Positions 46,102 to 58,355 of a stretch of 64,000 nt of DNA are shown here, one piece after another. The stretch is from the NCBI RefSeq assembly GCF_014202825.1, contig NZ_JACHHP010000003.1, forward strand, positions 146,229-210,228, in the 5' to 3' direction. Made by a program: the position numbers and the translations under genes. A model generated the notes under the pieces. That model did not search any database. It had not been told where the DNA came from and saw only the letters and a program-made list of their open reading frames with translations. How positions within the stretch are numbered: position 1 is the first letter of the stretch; every line of letters starts with the position of its first letter. Source of the stretch: Chiayiivirga flava. Its GTDB lineage: Bacteria > Pseudomonadota > Gammaproteobacteria > Xanthomonadales > Xanthomonadaceae.

Positions 46102-47000
46102 GCAGTGCGCTCCGGTGCGGAATCGTCATCGGCACCTTCAGTGGATTCGTCGGCGGCGTCGCCGGGCGAGGGGAGGGGATCGGCATCGGCGTCGAGCGCC
46201 GCGGTGGCCGGGATGGACTCGGGCAGGGGCATGTCGTCGATGCCTTCGGCGACGGTGGCGGAATCGGCGTCCGGCGCGTCGGCGAGGCCGTCTTCGCCTT
46301 CGACGCGATCGTCTTCCGCTTCGCTGGCATCGATGTCGCCGTCGGGCGCGTCGTCGGGGGTGGTATCACCCGCCTCGGGCGCGGCGATGCCCCGGATCGG
46401 GCGCGGCCCCTCGAAATCGAGCTGCGGTTCGAGGTCCGGGATGTCGTTGAGTTCGGCCAGCGGCGGCAGCTGGTCCAGGCTCTTGAGGTTGAAGTAGTCG
46501 AGGAAGGCCTTGGTGGTGCCGAACAGCGCGGGTTTGCCCGGCACGTCGCGGTGGCCGATGACGCGGATCCATTCACGTTCCTCGAGCATCTTGATGATGT
46601 TGCTGTTCACCGCCACGCCGCGGATCTGTTCGATCTCGCCGCGCGTGATCGGCTGGCGGTACGCGATGAGCGCGAGGGTTTCGAGCGTGGCGCGCGTGTA
46701 GCGCGTCGGACGTTCGGTCCACAGCCGCGCGATCCAGGCGTGCACGTCGGCCTGCACCTGGTAGCGGAATCCGCTTGCCACCTCCACCAATTCCACGCCG
46801 CGGCCGTCGCAGGCGGCCTTCAGCGCCTCGATGGCCTGCTCGATGCTGCCGGCCGGTGCGGGCTGGTCGTCCGGAAACAGGCCGTAGAGCTGGGCCAGCG
46901 TCAGCGGTTGGGTGGAGGCGAGGATCGCGCCTTCGACGATGCGTTCGATGAGGGGTTGGTCCATGCGTTGGGCGGGTCTGAAAAGATCGGTGTCAGTCAT
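46098..47000 (-). CDS. scpB: Condensin accessory protein ScpB
   Basis: A 300-residue winged-helix protein of the SMC-ScpAB complex. The core at about 8-185 contains IERIVEGAILASTQPLTLAQ and LETLALIAYRQPITRGEIEQIRG, hallmark ScpB sequences. The remaining about 110 residues form an acidic, disordered tail (ending EGADDDSAPERTA). ATG 47000 overlaps the scpA stop by eight bases. Its partner smc is also in the window, about 4 kb away on the other strand. Confidence 0.94.
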   Translation of the reverse strand: MTDTDLFRPAQRMDQPLIERIVEGAILASTQPLTLAQLYGLFPDDQPAPAGSIEQAIEALKAACDGRGVELVEVASGFRYQVQADVHAWIARLWTERPTRYTRATLETLALIAYRQPITRGEIEQIRGVAVNSNIIKMLEEREWIRVIGHRDVPGKPALFGTTKAFLDYFNLKSLDQLPPLAELNDIPDLEPQLDFEGPRPIRGIAAPEAGDTTPDDAPDGDIDASEAEDDRVEGEDGLADAPDADSATVAEGIDDMPLPESIPATAALDADADPLPSPGDAADESTEGADDDSAPERTA

Positions 47001-47913
47001 AGTCGGAATCGACGCTGCCGGACGCATCGTCGTCGTTGGCGGCGGGCGTGCCGTCGTCGGCGGCGACCGCGAGCGACTTCACCCAGATCGGCGCCAGCGG
47101 TTCTTCCTGCACGATCTCCACCAGGCGTTCCTTGGCAAGTTCGAGCATCGACAGGAAGGTGACCACGACGCCGAGGCGGCCTTCCTCCACGGTGAACAGC
47201 GACAGGAAATCGTGGAACTGGCCGTCGCCGAGCTTCGCCAGCACCTCGCCCATGCGCTGGCGCACGCTGAGCGCCTCGCGCTTGATCGCGTGGTGGGTGA
47301 ACAGGTCCGCGCGCTTGAGCACGTCGCGCAGCGCGAGCAACATTTCGCGCAGATCCACCGGCGGCGGGACGCGGATCGCCTGGCGGTCGGGCACGAAGGC
47401 CGACACCACGCTGGTGTCGCGATCCAGGCGCGGTAGGGCGTCGACATCCTGCGCGGCCTGCTTGAAACGTTCGTATTCCTGCAGCCGGCGCACGAGCTCG
47501 GCGCGCGGATCGGCCTCTTCGCCTTCGGCCCCGGGCGGGCGCGGCAGCAGCAGGCGCGACTTGATCTCGGCCAGAATCGCGGCCATCACCAGGTATTCGG
47601 CCGCCAGTTCGAAGCGCAGCTCGCCCATCACGCCGATGTAGTCGACGTACTGGCGCGTGATCTCCGCCACCGGGATGTCGAGGATGTCGAGGTTCTGGCG
47701 GCGGATCAGGTACAGCAGCAGATCGAGCGGACCCTCGAAGGCTTCGAGGATCACTTCCAGCGCGTCCGGCGGGATGTACAGATCCTGCGGGATCTGCAGC
47801 ACGGGCTGGCCCAGCACCATCGCCAGCGGCATTTCCTGCTGCTGCGGACGTGCGGGGGACGCGGCGTCGGGCGCCGGGATGTCGGTCGCGGCCTGGGCCG
47901 GCTCGGTGATCAT
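46993..47913 (-). CDS. scpA: Condensin kleisin ScpA
   Basis: A 306-residue kleisin that bridges the SMC heads. A non-conserved N-terminal stretch (1-50) precedes the characteristic FEGPLDLLLYLIRRQNLDIL at about 59-78. EYLVMAAILAEIKSRLLLP follows, and the C-terminal winged helix contains TFLSMLELAKERLVEIVQ. The tail is acidic. It is the first gene of scpA-scpB-rluB. A perfect GTCCGGCG hairpin lies 25 bases upstream. Confidence 0.94.
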   Translation of the reverse strand: MITEPAQAATDIPAPDAASPARPQQQEMPLAMVLGQPVLQIPQDLYIPPDALEVILEAFEGPLDLLLYLIRRQNLDILDIPVAEITRQYVDYIGVMGELRFELAAEYLVMAAILAEIKSRLLLPRPPGAEGEEADPRAELVRRLQEYERFKQAAQDVDALPRLDRDTSVVSAFVPDRQAIRVPPPVDLREMLLALRDVLKRADLFTHHAIKREALSVRQRMGEVLAKLGDGQFHDFLSLFTVEEGRLGVVVTFLSMLELAKERLVEIVQEEPLAPIWVKSLAVAADDGTPAANDDDASGSVDSDYD

Positions 47914-47937
47914 GCGGTACGCGGCCCCTCCGGACCG

Positions 47938-47958
47938 GTCCGGCGCAAAACGCCGGAC
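47938..47958 (-). terminator. Perfect 8-bp hairpin between yciO-type gene and scpA
   Basis: GTCCGGCG, loop CAAAA, CGCCGGAC. It lies 200 bases downstream of the YciO-type gene and 25 bases upstream of scpA on the same strand. It may end the upstream transcript or fold in the scpA leader. There is no clear U-tract. Confidence 0.35.
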
Positions 47959-48157
47959 TGCAGCTTCTTGAAACGGAATGGACGACCGGATCGACGGATC
48001 GATCGGGCCGGATCGGAGCGTGATCGAACCCGCAGACGGGTCAGTTGAAACCTTCGGATACCCGCGCGTGCCGCGCCTGCGGCCGGATGCGGAGACCCTG
48101 CATCGGAGGAACCTGCATCGGACCCGCTTCAGGGTCCGGGTCCCTGCCGCCGGACGG

Positions 48158-48775
48158 TCAATCCAGGTCCAGCGGGTGGAAGCCTTGACGCGTGACTTGC
48201 GGCGTGTCGCCGGTCAGATCGATGACGCTGGTCGGACCGGGCGGACAATCCCCGGCATCGAGCATCACGTCGACATGCCTGAGCATCCGCTCGGCCACCG
48301 CATCGGCGTCGTGGCTGTCCAGTTCCTCGTCCGGCAGCGCAAGGCTGGTGGACAGCAACGGGGCACCGACCAGTTCGAGCAGTGCACGCGTCACGCCGTG
48401 ATCCGGGATCCTGCAACCGATGGCGCGCCGCTTGGACTGCTTCAACCGCCGCGGCAATTCGTTCGCCGCGGGCAGGATGAACGTGCAGGGACCGGGGATC
48501 AGCGACTTGATCAGACGGAACGCCTGGTCGCCCAACTTCGCCAGACTGCCGATCTCGCCGATACGTGCACAGAGTAAGGTGAAAGGATGCTTGCTGTCCA
48601 GCCGGCGCAGCTTCTGCACGCGCTGCTCCGCGTCGATCGCATCGATGTTCCACGCGAACGCGTAGCCCGCGTCGGTGGGCACCAGCGCAAGCCGGCCGGC
48701 CAGCAGCGCGTCGGCCGCCTGCTGCAGCAGGCGTTGCTGCGGGGTGATCGGATGCAACTGCAGACGCACGCTCAT
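48158..48775 (-). CDS. YciO-type Sua5/YrdC-family protein
   Basis: A 205-residue cytosolic protein of the YrdC/Sua5 superfamily. Features are the N-terminal LLAGRLALVPTDAGYAFAWN (nucleotide/bicarbonate site loop), RRLDSKHPFTLLC, the central LIPGPCTFILPA and the GCRIPDH motif. PGPTSVIDLTGD near the end completes the fold. The sequence variant and lack of a C-terminal Sua5 domain fit YciO rather than TsaC, so L-threonylcarbamoyl-AMP synthesis is not certain. It is divergent from the YciI-BolA-PpiC gene group. Confidence 0.88.
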   Translation of the reverse strand: MSVRLQLHPITPQQRLLQQAADALLAGRLALVPTDAGYAFAWNIDAIDAEQRVQKLRRLDSKHPFTLLCARIGEIGSLAKLGDQAFRLIKSLIPGPCTFILPAANELPRRLKQSKRRAIGCRIPDHGVTRALLELVGAPLLSTSLALPDEELDSHDADAVAERMLRHVDVMLDAGDCPPGPTSVIDLTGDTPQVTRQGFHPLDLD

Positions 48776-48885
48776 CGGGTCGAAGAGGTCCTGTGCTGGC
48801 GATGCCGCGGCCGGCGATGCCGGTTGGCGATGCGATGGAGGAGTGCCTATGATGCCGGCCCCTGCTCGATCCGGATACCTCTGCC

Positions 48886-49185
48886 ATGTGGTTCGTCATT
48901 CACGCGCGCGACGTGCCCGGCACGCTCGCACGGCGCATCGCCTCGCGTCCGGCGCACCGCGACCGCCTCATGGCGCTGCGCGATGCCGGGCGCCTGCTGC
49001 TGGCGGGCCCGATGCCGGCGATCGAAGCCGAGGATCCCGGTCCGGCCGGCTTCGTCGGCAGCCTCATCGTGGCCGAATTCGACTCGCTCGATGCGGCCAA
49101 GGCCTGGGCGCAGGCCGATCCCTACGTGGCCGACGGCGTCTACGCCCACGTGGACGTGTACCCGTTCATCCGGGCGCTGCCGTGA
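48886..49185 (+). CDS. YciI-like protein
   Basis: A 99-residue ferredoxin-fold protein of the YciI family. The sequence [44 protein letters not shown] (with the conserved His) and [22 protein letters not shown] is diagnostic. The biochemical role in bacteria is not firmly known. Its stop overlaps the bolA start (GTGA), which in turn overlaps the next gene, forming one tightly packed three-gene unit. Confidence 0.92.
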   Translation: MWFVIHARDVPGTLARRIASRPAHRDRLMALRDAGRLLLAGPMPAIEAEDPGPAGFVGSLIVAEFDSLDAAKAWAQADPYVADGVYAHVDVYPFIRALP

Positions 49186-49457
49186 ACGGCCGGATGGAGC
49201 GGATCCGCGAACGGCTGACCGCCGCGCTCGCGCCGCGCGACCTGCGCGTCGTCGACGAAAGCCACAAGCATGTCGGCCATGCCGGCGCGCGCGACGGCCG
49301 CGGCCATTTTGCGGTCACCATCGTCAGCGCCGCGTTCGAAGGCCAACGCCCGCTCGAGCGTCACCGCCAGGTCTACGCCGCGCTCGGCGACCTGATGCAG
49401 ACCGACATCCACGCCCTGTCCATGCAGGCGTACGCACCCTCGGAGATCTTGCAATGA
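49182..49457 (+). CDS. bolA: BolA-family protein
   Basis: A 91-residue BolA-fold protein, probably a glutaredoxin partner in Fe-S handling and stress response. The core [24 protein letters not shown] contains the conserved His, and [24 protein letters not shown] is the family C-terminal helix. The GTG at 49182 overlaps the yciI stop; an ATG at 49194 would remove four residues. The stop overlaps the following lipoprotein start (ATGA). Confidence 0.92.
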   Translation: MNGRMERIRERLTAALAPRDLRVVDESHKHVGHAGARDGRGHFAVTIVSAAFEGQRPLERHRQVYAALGDLMQTDIHALSMQAYAPSEILQ

Positions 49458-50293
49458 AATCCACGAAGATCGCGCAAATCGTTGTTTTGGCGGCTCTTCT
49501 GCAGGGTTGCTCCGGCCAGGGCGGCAACGCCGGCGACGGCACGCGCGCGCTTCATAACCCGCCGGCCGGCGCCGCCGTGGTCACGGTCAACGGCGAAGTG
49601 GTCACCGAGCAGTTGCTCGGCACCTTCGCGCGCGGCCGCGGCCTCGACCCGGCGGACCCGGACCAGCGCCAGCGCGCGCTGGATCTGCTCGTGGACACGT
49701 TGCTCATGGCGCAGGACGCCATCGCCACCGGCGTGGCGGCGAAACCCGAAGTGCAGGCCGAAGTCGCGCTGGTCGGCATGCAGCAGCTGGCCGGCCGGGC
49801 GCTGGCGTCGTACCGCGAGGAGGTGGCAGTCGGGGAGCCGGAGCTGCGCGCCTATTACGACCAGGAAGTCAAACGCACCGGCAAGCAGGAGCTGCATCTG
49901 CAGCACATCCTGTTCGAGGACCAGGCCAGCGCGGCGGAAGCCGCTGCCGATGCCACGAAGCCGGGCGCGGACTTCGAGGCGGTCATGGGCGAATACGCGG
50001 CCAAGGGCGCCAAGCAGGCGAAGGATCTGGGCTGGGGCAACCTCGGCCAGTTCCCGCCGGAACTGGCCGAAGCCGCGCTCACGCTGCAGGACGGCGAGGT
50101 CGGCGCCACCCCGCTCAAGACCGACTACGGCTGGCACGTGTTCCGGCGCGTCGGCGCCCGGCCGTACACGCCGCCGTCGTTCGAGCAGGTGCGCGAGGGC
50201 GCGCGCAAGCAGCTGACCGAACAGGCGCTGGCGGACAAGGCCAAGGCCCTGCGGGAGAAGGCGACGATCAAGGCGGCTGCATCCGCGGGGTGA
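49454..50293 (+). CDS. PpiC-type peptidyl-prolyl isomerase lipoprotein
   Basis: A 279-residue periplasmic lipoprotein with parvulin-type prolyl isomerase activity. The lipobox is LLQGC (Cys19). A SurA/PrsA-like N-terminal helical part (about 40-140, VNGEVVTEQLLGTFARG) precedes the rotamase domain (about 145-245: LHLQHILFEDQ, LGWGNLGQFPPELAEAAL and GWHVFRRV). It probably assists folding of outer-membrane or secreted proteins. It is translated from an ATG overlapping the bolA stop. A family C REP-like pair follows. Confidence 0.92.
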   Translation: MKSTKIAQIVVLAALLQGCSGQGGNAGDGTRALHNPPAGAAVVTVNGEVVTEQLLGTFARGRGLDPADPDQRQRALDLLVDTLLMAQDAIATGVAAKPEVQAEVALVGMQQLAGRALASYREEVAVGEPELRAYYDQEVKRTGKQELHLQHILFEDQASAAEAAADATKPGADFEAVMGEYAAKGAKQAKDLGWGNLGQFPPELAEAALTLQDGEVGATPLKTDYGWHVFRRVGARPYTPPSFEQVREGARKQLTEQALADKAKALREKATIKAAASAG

Positions 50294-50380
50294 TTGGTTT
50301 TTGCGGGTGATGTGGGTTGTCCGACGCGTGTAGATTTGGCGCGGTCCCGGTCGCTCGACGAACTGCCTCGGAGGGGTGCA

Positions 50381-50627
50381 GGTGGCGCCCTCATCCGGTG
50401 CTGCCGCACCACCTTCTCCCGACGGGAGAAGGAAGCGGGCAGTGCTGCAGAGTGGGGGGTTCTTCCGGGTATGGCGTCAAGCGTGCGACAAGCACACCAA
50501 GCCAGCCAGTGAGTCCGGAGTCAGCAGCCTGAATTCTGCTCCGTCGGGTGAAACGAGTCTGAAGTCGCCAGTCTGAATCCTTCTCCCGTCGGGAGAAGGT
50601 GCCGGCAGGCGGATGAGGGCGCCACCT
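50381..50627. repeat. REP-like inverted pair, family C
   Basis: Two copies of a tailed palindrome face each other. The left stem is CCTTCTCCC-GAC-GGGAGAAGG (50412-50432) with tail GGTGGCGCCCTCATCCGG to its left. The right stem is CCTTCTCCC-GTC-GGGAGAAGG (50579-50599) with tail ending CGGATGAGGGCGCCACC on its right. The outer tails are exact reverse complements over about 17 bases, so the whole 247-base block could fold as one large hairpin. It fills the 512-base gap between the PpiC-type gene and queF, where no gene was found. Confidence 0.88.
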
Positions 50628-50805
50628 CGCACGCGCCCCCGACCCGCCGCACGCCCAGCGCCATCGCAACTGAGCCTGACAACCCGCTCCAGAGCCCGCT
50701 GCCACCACTCGCCTTGAACAGCATCAGGCGAGGGCATCGACAATCTCAGGCCAACCCCAGCATCCTCCACTCCCTCGGCTGCAACTCAACCCAACCGCCC
50801 CAACC

Positions 50806-51195
50806 TCAAGGCAACTGCACCGCCACCGGCGCGGTCCAGCCATCCTTGCGATGCTCCGCAATCACCGTCGTGTAAACCCCGCCACGCACCAGGAATTCCG
50901 CCGTCAAACGCATGAACCGCGGCTGCGTGGCGCGGACCAGATCGTCGAGGATCTCGTTGGTCACCCGCTCGTGGAACGCGCCCTCGTCGCGGAAACTCCA
51001 GTAGTAGAGCTTCAGGCTCTTGAGCTCCACGCACGCCTGGTCCGGCACGTATTCCAGATGCATCACCGCGAAGTCCGGCTGGCCGGTCTTGGGGCACAGG
51101 CAGGTGAACTCGGGCGTTTTGATCCGGATGGTATAATCGCGGCCCGGCTGCGGGTTCGGGAAGGTTTCGAGCGTCTTGCTCGGCTTGGTTGTCAT
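50806..51195 (-). CDS. queF: preQ0 reductase QueF (short type)
   Basis: A 129-residue NADPH-dependent 7-cyano-7-deazaguanine reductase of the queuosine pathway. The catalytic C34 and D41 lie in [11 protein letters not shown], with the same seven-residue spacing as C55/D62 of the B. subtilis enzyme. [19 protein letters not shown] holds the QueF family signature with substrate Glu. Length matches the unimodular form rather than the duplicated E. coli form. It is divergent from smc. No preQ1 riboswitch pattern was seen upstream. Confidence 0.95.
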   Translation of the reverse strand: MTTKPSKTLETFPNPQPGRDYTIRIKTPEFTCLCPKTGQPDFAVMHLEYVPDQACVELKSLKLYYWSFRDEGAFHERVTNEILDDLVRATQPRFMRLTAEFLVRGGVYTTVIAEHRKDGWTAPVAVQLP

Positions 51196-51311
51196 GGCCT
51201 GCAGCGTCCCTCGGTTCGTCAAACTTCGAAAATAGCCGATCAGGGTAACCAGCGCGTTGCCCCGCGGCAAGCCGCCGCGTCGCGCCGGCCAGAACAATCC
51301 ACAGGCGTTCC

Positions 51312-54300
51312 ATGCGACTGACCACGATCAAGCTGTCCGGCTTCAAGTCCTTCGTCGACCCGACCACCCTGCACCTGCCGACGAACATGACCGGCGTGGT
51401 CGGTCCGAACGGCTGCGGCAAGTCGAACATCATCGACGCCATCCGCTGGGTGATGGGCGAAAGCTCCGCGAGCCGCCTGCGCGGCGACAACATCACCGAC
51501 GTGATCTTCTCCGGCTCCTCGGCGCGCAAGCCGGTGAGCCAGGCGACCGTGGAGCTGATCTTCGACAACACCGACGGGCAGATCGCGGGCGAATTCGCCG
51601 CCTACAACGAAATTTCGGTCAAGCGCCTGGTCTCGCGCGATGGCCAGTCGAACTACTACCTCAACGGCGCGCGCTGCCGCCGCCGCGACATCACCGATCT
51701 GTTCCTCGGCACGGGCCTCGGCCCGCGCAGCTACTCGATCATCGAGCAGGGCATGATCTCGCAGATCATCGAGGCCAAGCCCGAAGACCTGCGCACGCAT
51801 CTGGAGGAAGCCGCCGGCATCTCGAAGTACAAGGAGCGCCGCAAGGAAACCGAAACGCGCATCCGCCACACGCGCGAGAACCTCGATCGCCTCAACGACG
51901 TGCGCGAGGAAGTCGAAAAGCAGCTCGAACACCTCAAGCGCCAGGCCCGCCAGGCCGAGCAGTACCAGCAGCTCAAGGCCGAGCAGCGCGAACGCGACGC
52001 CCAACTGAAAGCCCTCGAATACCGCCGCTTCGATGCCGAACTTACCGCCCTGCGCGAGCGCATCGGTCAGGAAGAAACGAAGCTCGAAGCGCTGGTCGCC
52101 GAACAGCGCAACGCCGAAGCGCAGATCGAGCTGTGCCGCGAGCAGAACCTCGAGGCCACCGAGCGCCTGCAGCAGGCGCAGTCGGAGAGCTACCGCGTCG
52201 GCGCCGAGATCGCGCGTGTCGAGCAGCAGATCACGCACCAGCGCGAGATGCGCACGCGCCTGGAACGCGCGCGGCAGGAAAACGACGAAGCCTTCGCCGA
52301 ACTCGTCGAACACATCGAGACCGACGAAGCCCAGCTCGCCACCGTCAACGAGGAGATCGCCGAGCGCGAACCGCAACTCGCCGGCCTCGGCGACGACGAC
52401 GGCGCGCGCCAGGAAGCGTTGCGCGACGCCGAAGCCGCGCTCGCCGACTGGCAGCTGCGCTGGGACGCGTATTCGCAGGCGCAGTCGGAAGCCGCGCGCC
52501 AGGCGGACGTGGAACGCACCCGCATCGAATATCTCGAACGCCAAGGCATGGACGCCTCGCGCCGCCGCGACACGCTCGCCACCGAACGTGGCACGCTCGA
52601 CCTCGCCACGCTCACCGAAGCGCTCGACCGCCTCACCGAAGACCACGACGCGCAGCGCCAGGGCCTCGACGCCCTCGGCGACCAGCTCGACGAACGCAAA
52701 CGCCATGTCGCCGCGCTGCAGGAACAGCAACGCGGCCGCCAGGCCGATCTGGCCGAGGCCCGCAAGCAGGGCCAGACCGCGCGCGGCCGCCTCGCCTCGC
52801 TCGAAGCGCTGCAACACGCGGCGCTCGGTCAGGAAAAGGGCGCCGCACAGGAATGGCTGCAGGCCAACGGCCTCGACCGCGCGCCGCGCCTGGGCGAATC
52901 GCTGACGGTCGAATCGGGCTGGGAAACCGCCGTCGAAACGGTGCTTGGCGCGTTGCTCGAAGCCGCCACCGTCGACGCACCGGAAACGCTGCTGCCGGCC
53001 GTCGCCGACTTCGCGCAGGGCCGCCTGGCGCTGGTCTCGAACGACGCCACGCCGTTCGACGTGCCGACCGATTCGCTCGCCGCGAAGGTGCAGGGCCCGA
53101 CGGCCGCGCGCCGCTGGCTCGCACGCATCCGCGTCGCCGACGACATCGACGCCGCACGCGCGTTGCTGCCCACGCTCGGTGCCGGCGACGCCATCATCAC
53201 CCGCGCCGGCGAATGGATCGGGCAGGGCTGGGTGCGCGTGATCCGCTCCGGCGAAGCGCAGCAGGGCACGCTCGCGCGCGAACGCGAAATCCAGAACGTG
53301 CGCAGCGAAATCGAAGCGCTCGGCGAGCGCGAAGCGCAGATCAACGAACAGCTCGCCAACCTGCGCGACCAGGTGCTCGAGGCCGAACAGCAACGCGAGG
53401 ACGCGCAGCGCTCGCTCTACCTCGCGCACCGCGGCGTGGCCGAACTCTCCGGCCAGCTGCAGAGCCAGCAGGGCAAGCTCGAATCTGCGCAGACGCGCAT
53501 CGCGCGCATCGACGCCGAGCTTGCCCAGCTCGGCCAGGTCCTCGACGATGCGCAGGGCCGCACGCGCGAATCGCGTGCCGGCCTCGAGCACTCGGTCGCG
53601 CGCATGGGCGAGCTCGAATCCGAACGCGTCGCGCTCGAATCGCAGCGCCGCAGCCTCAACGACGCCCTCACACTGGCGCGCAACATGGCGCGTGATGCGC
53701 GCGACACCGCGCACCAGCTCGCACTCGCGCTCGAATCGCGCCGCACGCGCGCCGCCGCACTGACGCAGAGCCTGCTGCGCGCCGGCCAGCAGCGCACCCA
53801 GCTCGAACAGCGCCGCAACGACCTCGCCGCGCAGCTGGCCGACGGCGACGCCCCGATCCGCGCGCTCGAATCCGAACGCCAGACTTTCCTCGACCAGCGC
53901 GTCGTCGCCGAAAAGGATCTCGCCGCCGCGCGCTCCGCGGTGGAAGGCGTCGATGCGGAGCTGCGCCGATTCGAGCAGATGCGCCAGCGCGCCGACCAGG
54001 CCGCGTTGTCGTTGCGCGAAGCGCTGCAGGCAAAGCGCCTGGAAGAACAGCACCTCGCCCTGCGGGCCGAGGCCATGGCCGAAGGCATCGTCGCGGCCGG
54101 CCTCGAACTGCAGCCGGTGCTCGACGCCCTGCCGCCCGAGGCCACCGTCGAGTCCTGGACGCGCTCCGTCGCCGACCTCGAAACCAAGATCCGCCGCCTC
54201 GAACCGGTGAACCTTGCCGCGATCACCGAGTACGGCGAACAGTCGCAGCGCAAGGACTACCTGGACGCGCAGCACCTCGACCTCACCACCGCGCTCGAAA

Positions 54301-54815
54301 CCCTCGAAGGCGCGATCAGGAAGATCGACCGCGAAACCCGCAGCCGCTTCAAGGACACCTTCGACCGCGTCAACGCCGGCGTGCAGGAGCTCTACCCGCG
54401 CCTGTTCGGCGGCGGCCACGCCTACCTCGAACTCACGGGCGAAGACCTGCTCGACACCGGCGTCTCGATCATGGCGCGCCCGCCCGGCAAGCGCGTCACC
54501 AACATCTCGCTGCTCTCCGGCGGCGAGAAGGCGCTCACCGCGGTGGCGCTGGTCTTCGCGATCTTCCGCCTGAACCCGGCGCCGTTCTGCCTGCTGGACG
54601 AAGTCGACGCGCCGCTCGACGAGGCCAACGTCGGCCGCTTCAGCGCCATGGTCACCGAGATGAGCGAAAAGGTGCAGTTCCTGTTCGTGACCCACAACAA
54701 GGGCACGATGGAGGCCGCGCGCCAGCTTGCCGGCGTCACCATGCGTGAACCGGGCGTGTCGCGCCTGGTCTCGGTGGACCTCGCGGAAGCCACGCGCCTC
54801 GTCGGCGCGGCATAA
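51312..54815 (+). CDS. smc: Chromosome segregation ATPase SMC
   Basis: A 1167-residue condensin ATPase. Walker A GPNGCGKS is at 31-38, with the conserved [17 protein letters not shown] after it. The first coiled coil runs about 165-490, the hinge about 510-640 (ENVNG-like region with [17 protein letters not shown] and [12 protein letters not shown]), and the second coiled coil 650-985. The signature LSGGE is at 1068-1072, and Walker [13 protein letters not shown] at about 1093-1104. Length is normal. Together with ScpA and ScpB in this window it forms the complete SMC-ScpAB condensin; no MukB is implied. zipA follows after seven bases. Confidence 0.96.
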   Translation: MRLTTIKLSGFKSFVDPTTLHLPTNMTGVVGPNGCGKSNIIDAIRWVMGESSASRLRGDNITDVIFSGSSARKPVSQATVELIFDNTDGQIAGEFAAYNEISVKRLVSRDGQSNYYLNGARCRRRDITDLFLGTGLGPRSYSIIEQGMISQIIEAKPEDLRTHLEEAAGISKYKERRKETETRIRHTRENLDRLNDVREEVEKQLEHLKRQARQAEQYQQLKAEQRERDAQLKALEYRRFDAELTALRERIGQEETKLEALVAEQRNAEAQIELCREQNLEATERLQQAQSESYRVGAEIARVEQQITHQREMRTRLERARQENDEAFAELVEHIETDEAQLATVNEEIAEREPQLAGLGDDDGARQEALRDAEAALADWQLRWDAYSQAQSEAARQADVERTRIEYLERQGMDASRRRDTLATERGTLDLATLTEALDRLTEDHDAQRQGLDALGDQLDERKRHVAALQEQQRGRQADLAEARKQGQTARGRLASLEALQHAALGQEKGAAQEWLQANGLDRAPRLGESLTVESGWETAVETVLGALLEAATVDAPETLLPAVADFAQGRLALVSNDATPFDVPTDSLAAKVQGPTAARRWLARIRVADDIDAARALLPTLGAGDAIITRAGEWIGQGWVRVIRSGEAQQGTLAREREIQNVRSEIEALGEREAQINEQLANLRDQVLEAEQQREDAQRSLYLAHRGVAELSGQLQSQQGKLESAQTRIARIDAELAQLGQVLDDAQGRTRESRAGLEHSVARMGELESERVALESQRRSLNDALTLARNMARDARDTAHQLALALESRRTRAAALTQSLLRAGQQRTQLEQRRNDLAAQLADGDAPIRALESERQTFLDQRVVAEKDLAAARSAVEGVDAELRRFEQMRQRADQAALSLREALQAKRLEEQHLALRAEAMAEGIVAAGLELQPVLDALPPEATVESWTRSVADLETKIRRLEPVNLAAITEYGEQSQRKDYLDAQHLDLTTALETLEGAIRKIDRETRSRFKDTFDRVNAGVQELYPRLFGGGHAYLELTGEDLLDTGVSIMARPPGKRVTNISLLSGGEKALTAVALVFAIFRLNPAPFCLLDEVDAPLDEANVGRFSAMVTEMSEKVQFLFVTHNKGTMEAARQLAGVTMREPGVSRLVSVDLAEATRLVGAA

Positions 54816-54822
54816 TGGCCGC

Positions 54823-55596
54823 ATGAGCAACTGGAACCCCGACGTTGGAATCCCGCTCGCCGTCATCGGCGTCCTGATCCTTCTCGCGATCGCGTTTTTC
54901 GGACGCCCGCGCAAGCCGGATCAGGGCCGGCGTCTGGATGCAAGAACGTCCGGCAAACCCGGCGAACGGCGCGAACCGCGCCTGTCCGACAGCTTCGGCC
55001 AGCCGGCCGACGGCGACGATCTCGACGCCTCGATCCAGACCGAACTCGAAATGCTCGAACGCACCCTCGCCGGCGGCGGCGGGCACGACGACGATGCGCC
55101 CGAGGCGCCGCCGGTGCGCGCGGCATCCAGCGTCGGAAAACGTGTGGAAACGGGCTTCGACCGCATCGTCACGCTGTTCGTCGCCGCGCGCCCGGGAGAA
55201 ACGATCAACGGCGCCGACATCGTGGTCGCTGCCGAAAAGGCCGGCCTGGCCTTCGGCGACATGAACATCTTCCACCGCCTGGTCGACAACCGGCCCGAAG
55301 CCGGGCCGATCTTCAGCGTTGCGAACATGATGAAACCCGGCAGCTTCGACCTGCGCCGCGTGCACGACATCGAAACCCCCGGCCTCACGTTCTTCATGAC
55401 CCTGCCGGGCCCGCTGCCGGCGCTCGACGCCTGGGAAACCCTGCTGCCGACGGCGCAGCGCATGGCCGAACTGCTCGATGCCAGCGTGCTGGACGAAGAA
55501 CGCAACACCCTCGGCCGGCAACGCATCGCGCACCTGCGCGACGAGCTGCGCGCGTTCGACCGCAAGCAGGAAAAACAGCAGCAGCGCAGCTGGTGA
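54823..55596 (+). CDS. zipA: Cell division protein ZipA
   Basis: A 257-residue inner-membrane protein that tethers FtsZ at the septum. One N-terminal helix at about 9-26 (GIPLAVIGVLILLAIAFFGR) has the N-out topology typical of ZipA. A short basic then acidic, unstructured linker runs about 28-110. The ZipA C-terminal FtsZ-binding domain runs about 112-250 (IVTLFVAARPGETINGADIV, GDMNIFHRL, FSVANMMKPGSFD). Gene order smc-zipA-ligA is conserved in gammaproteobacteria. A family B REP-like pair separates it from ligA. Confidence 0.93.
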   Translation: MSNWNPDVGIPLAVIGVLILLAIAFFGRPRKPDQGRRLDARTSGKPGERREPRLSDSFGQPADGDDLDASIQTELEMLERTLAGGGGHDDDAPEAPPVRAASSVGKRVETGFDRIVTLFVAARPGETINGADIVVAAEKAGLAFGDMNIFHRLVDNRPEAGPIFSVANMMKPGSFDLRRVHDIETPGLTFFMTLPGPLPALDAWETLLPTAQRMAELLDASVLDEERNTLGRQRIAHLRDELRAFDRKQEKQQQRSW

Positions 55597-55684
55597 GGGC
55601 AGGGTGTGGTGCGTTCGCCCTGGCCCCGACGCTTCGCCCGGCGCACACCCGCTGCCGGCATTCCGTGCGCCGAGATCAAGTCGG

Positions 55685-58328
<2,644 letters not shown>

Positions 58329-58355
58329 GCGCCTCCGTCGCGTGAGCACGCAGCC

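Noticed and set aside
51196-51311. preQ1 riboswitch upstream of queF
   Set aside because: The short leader lacks the conserved aptamer stem and A-rich tail pattern.
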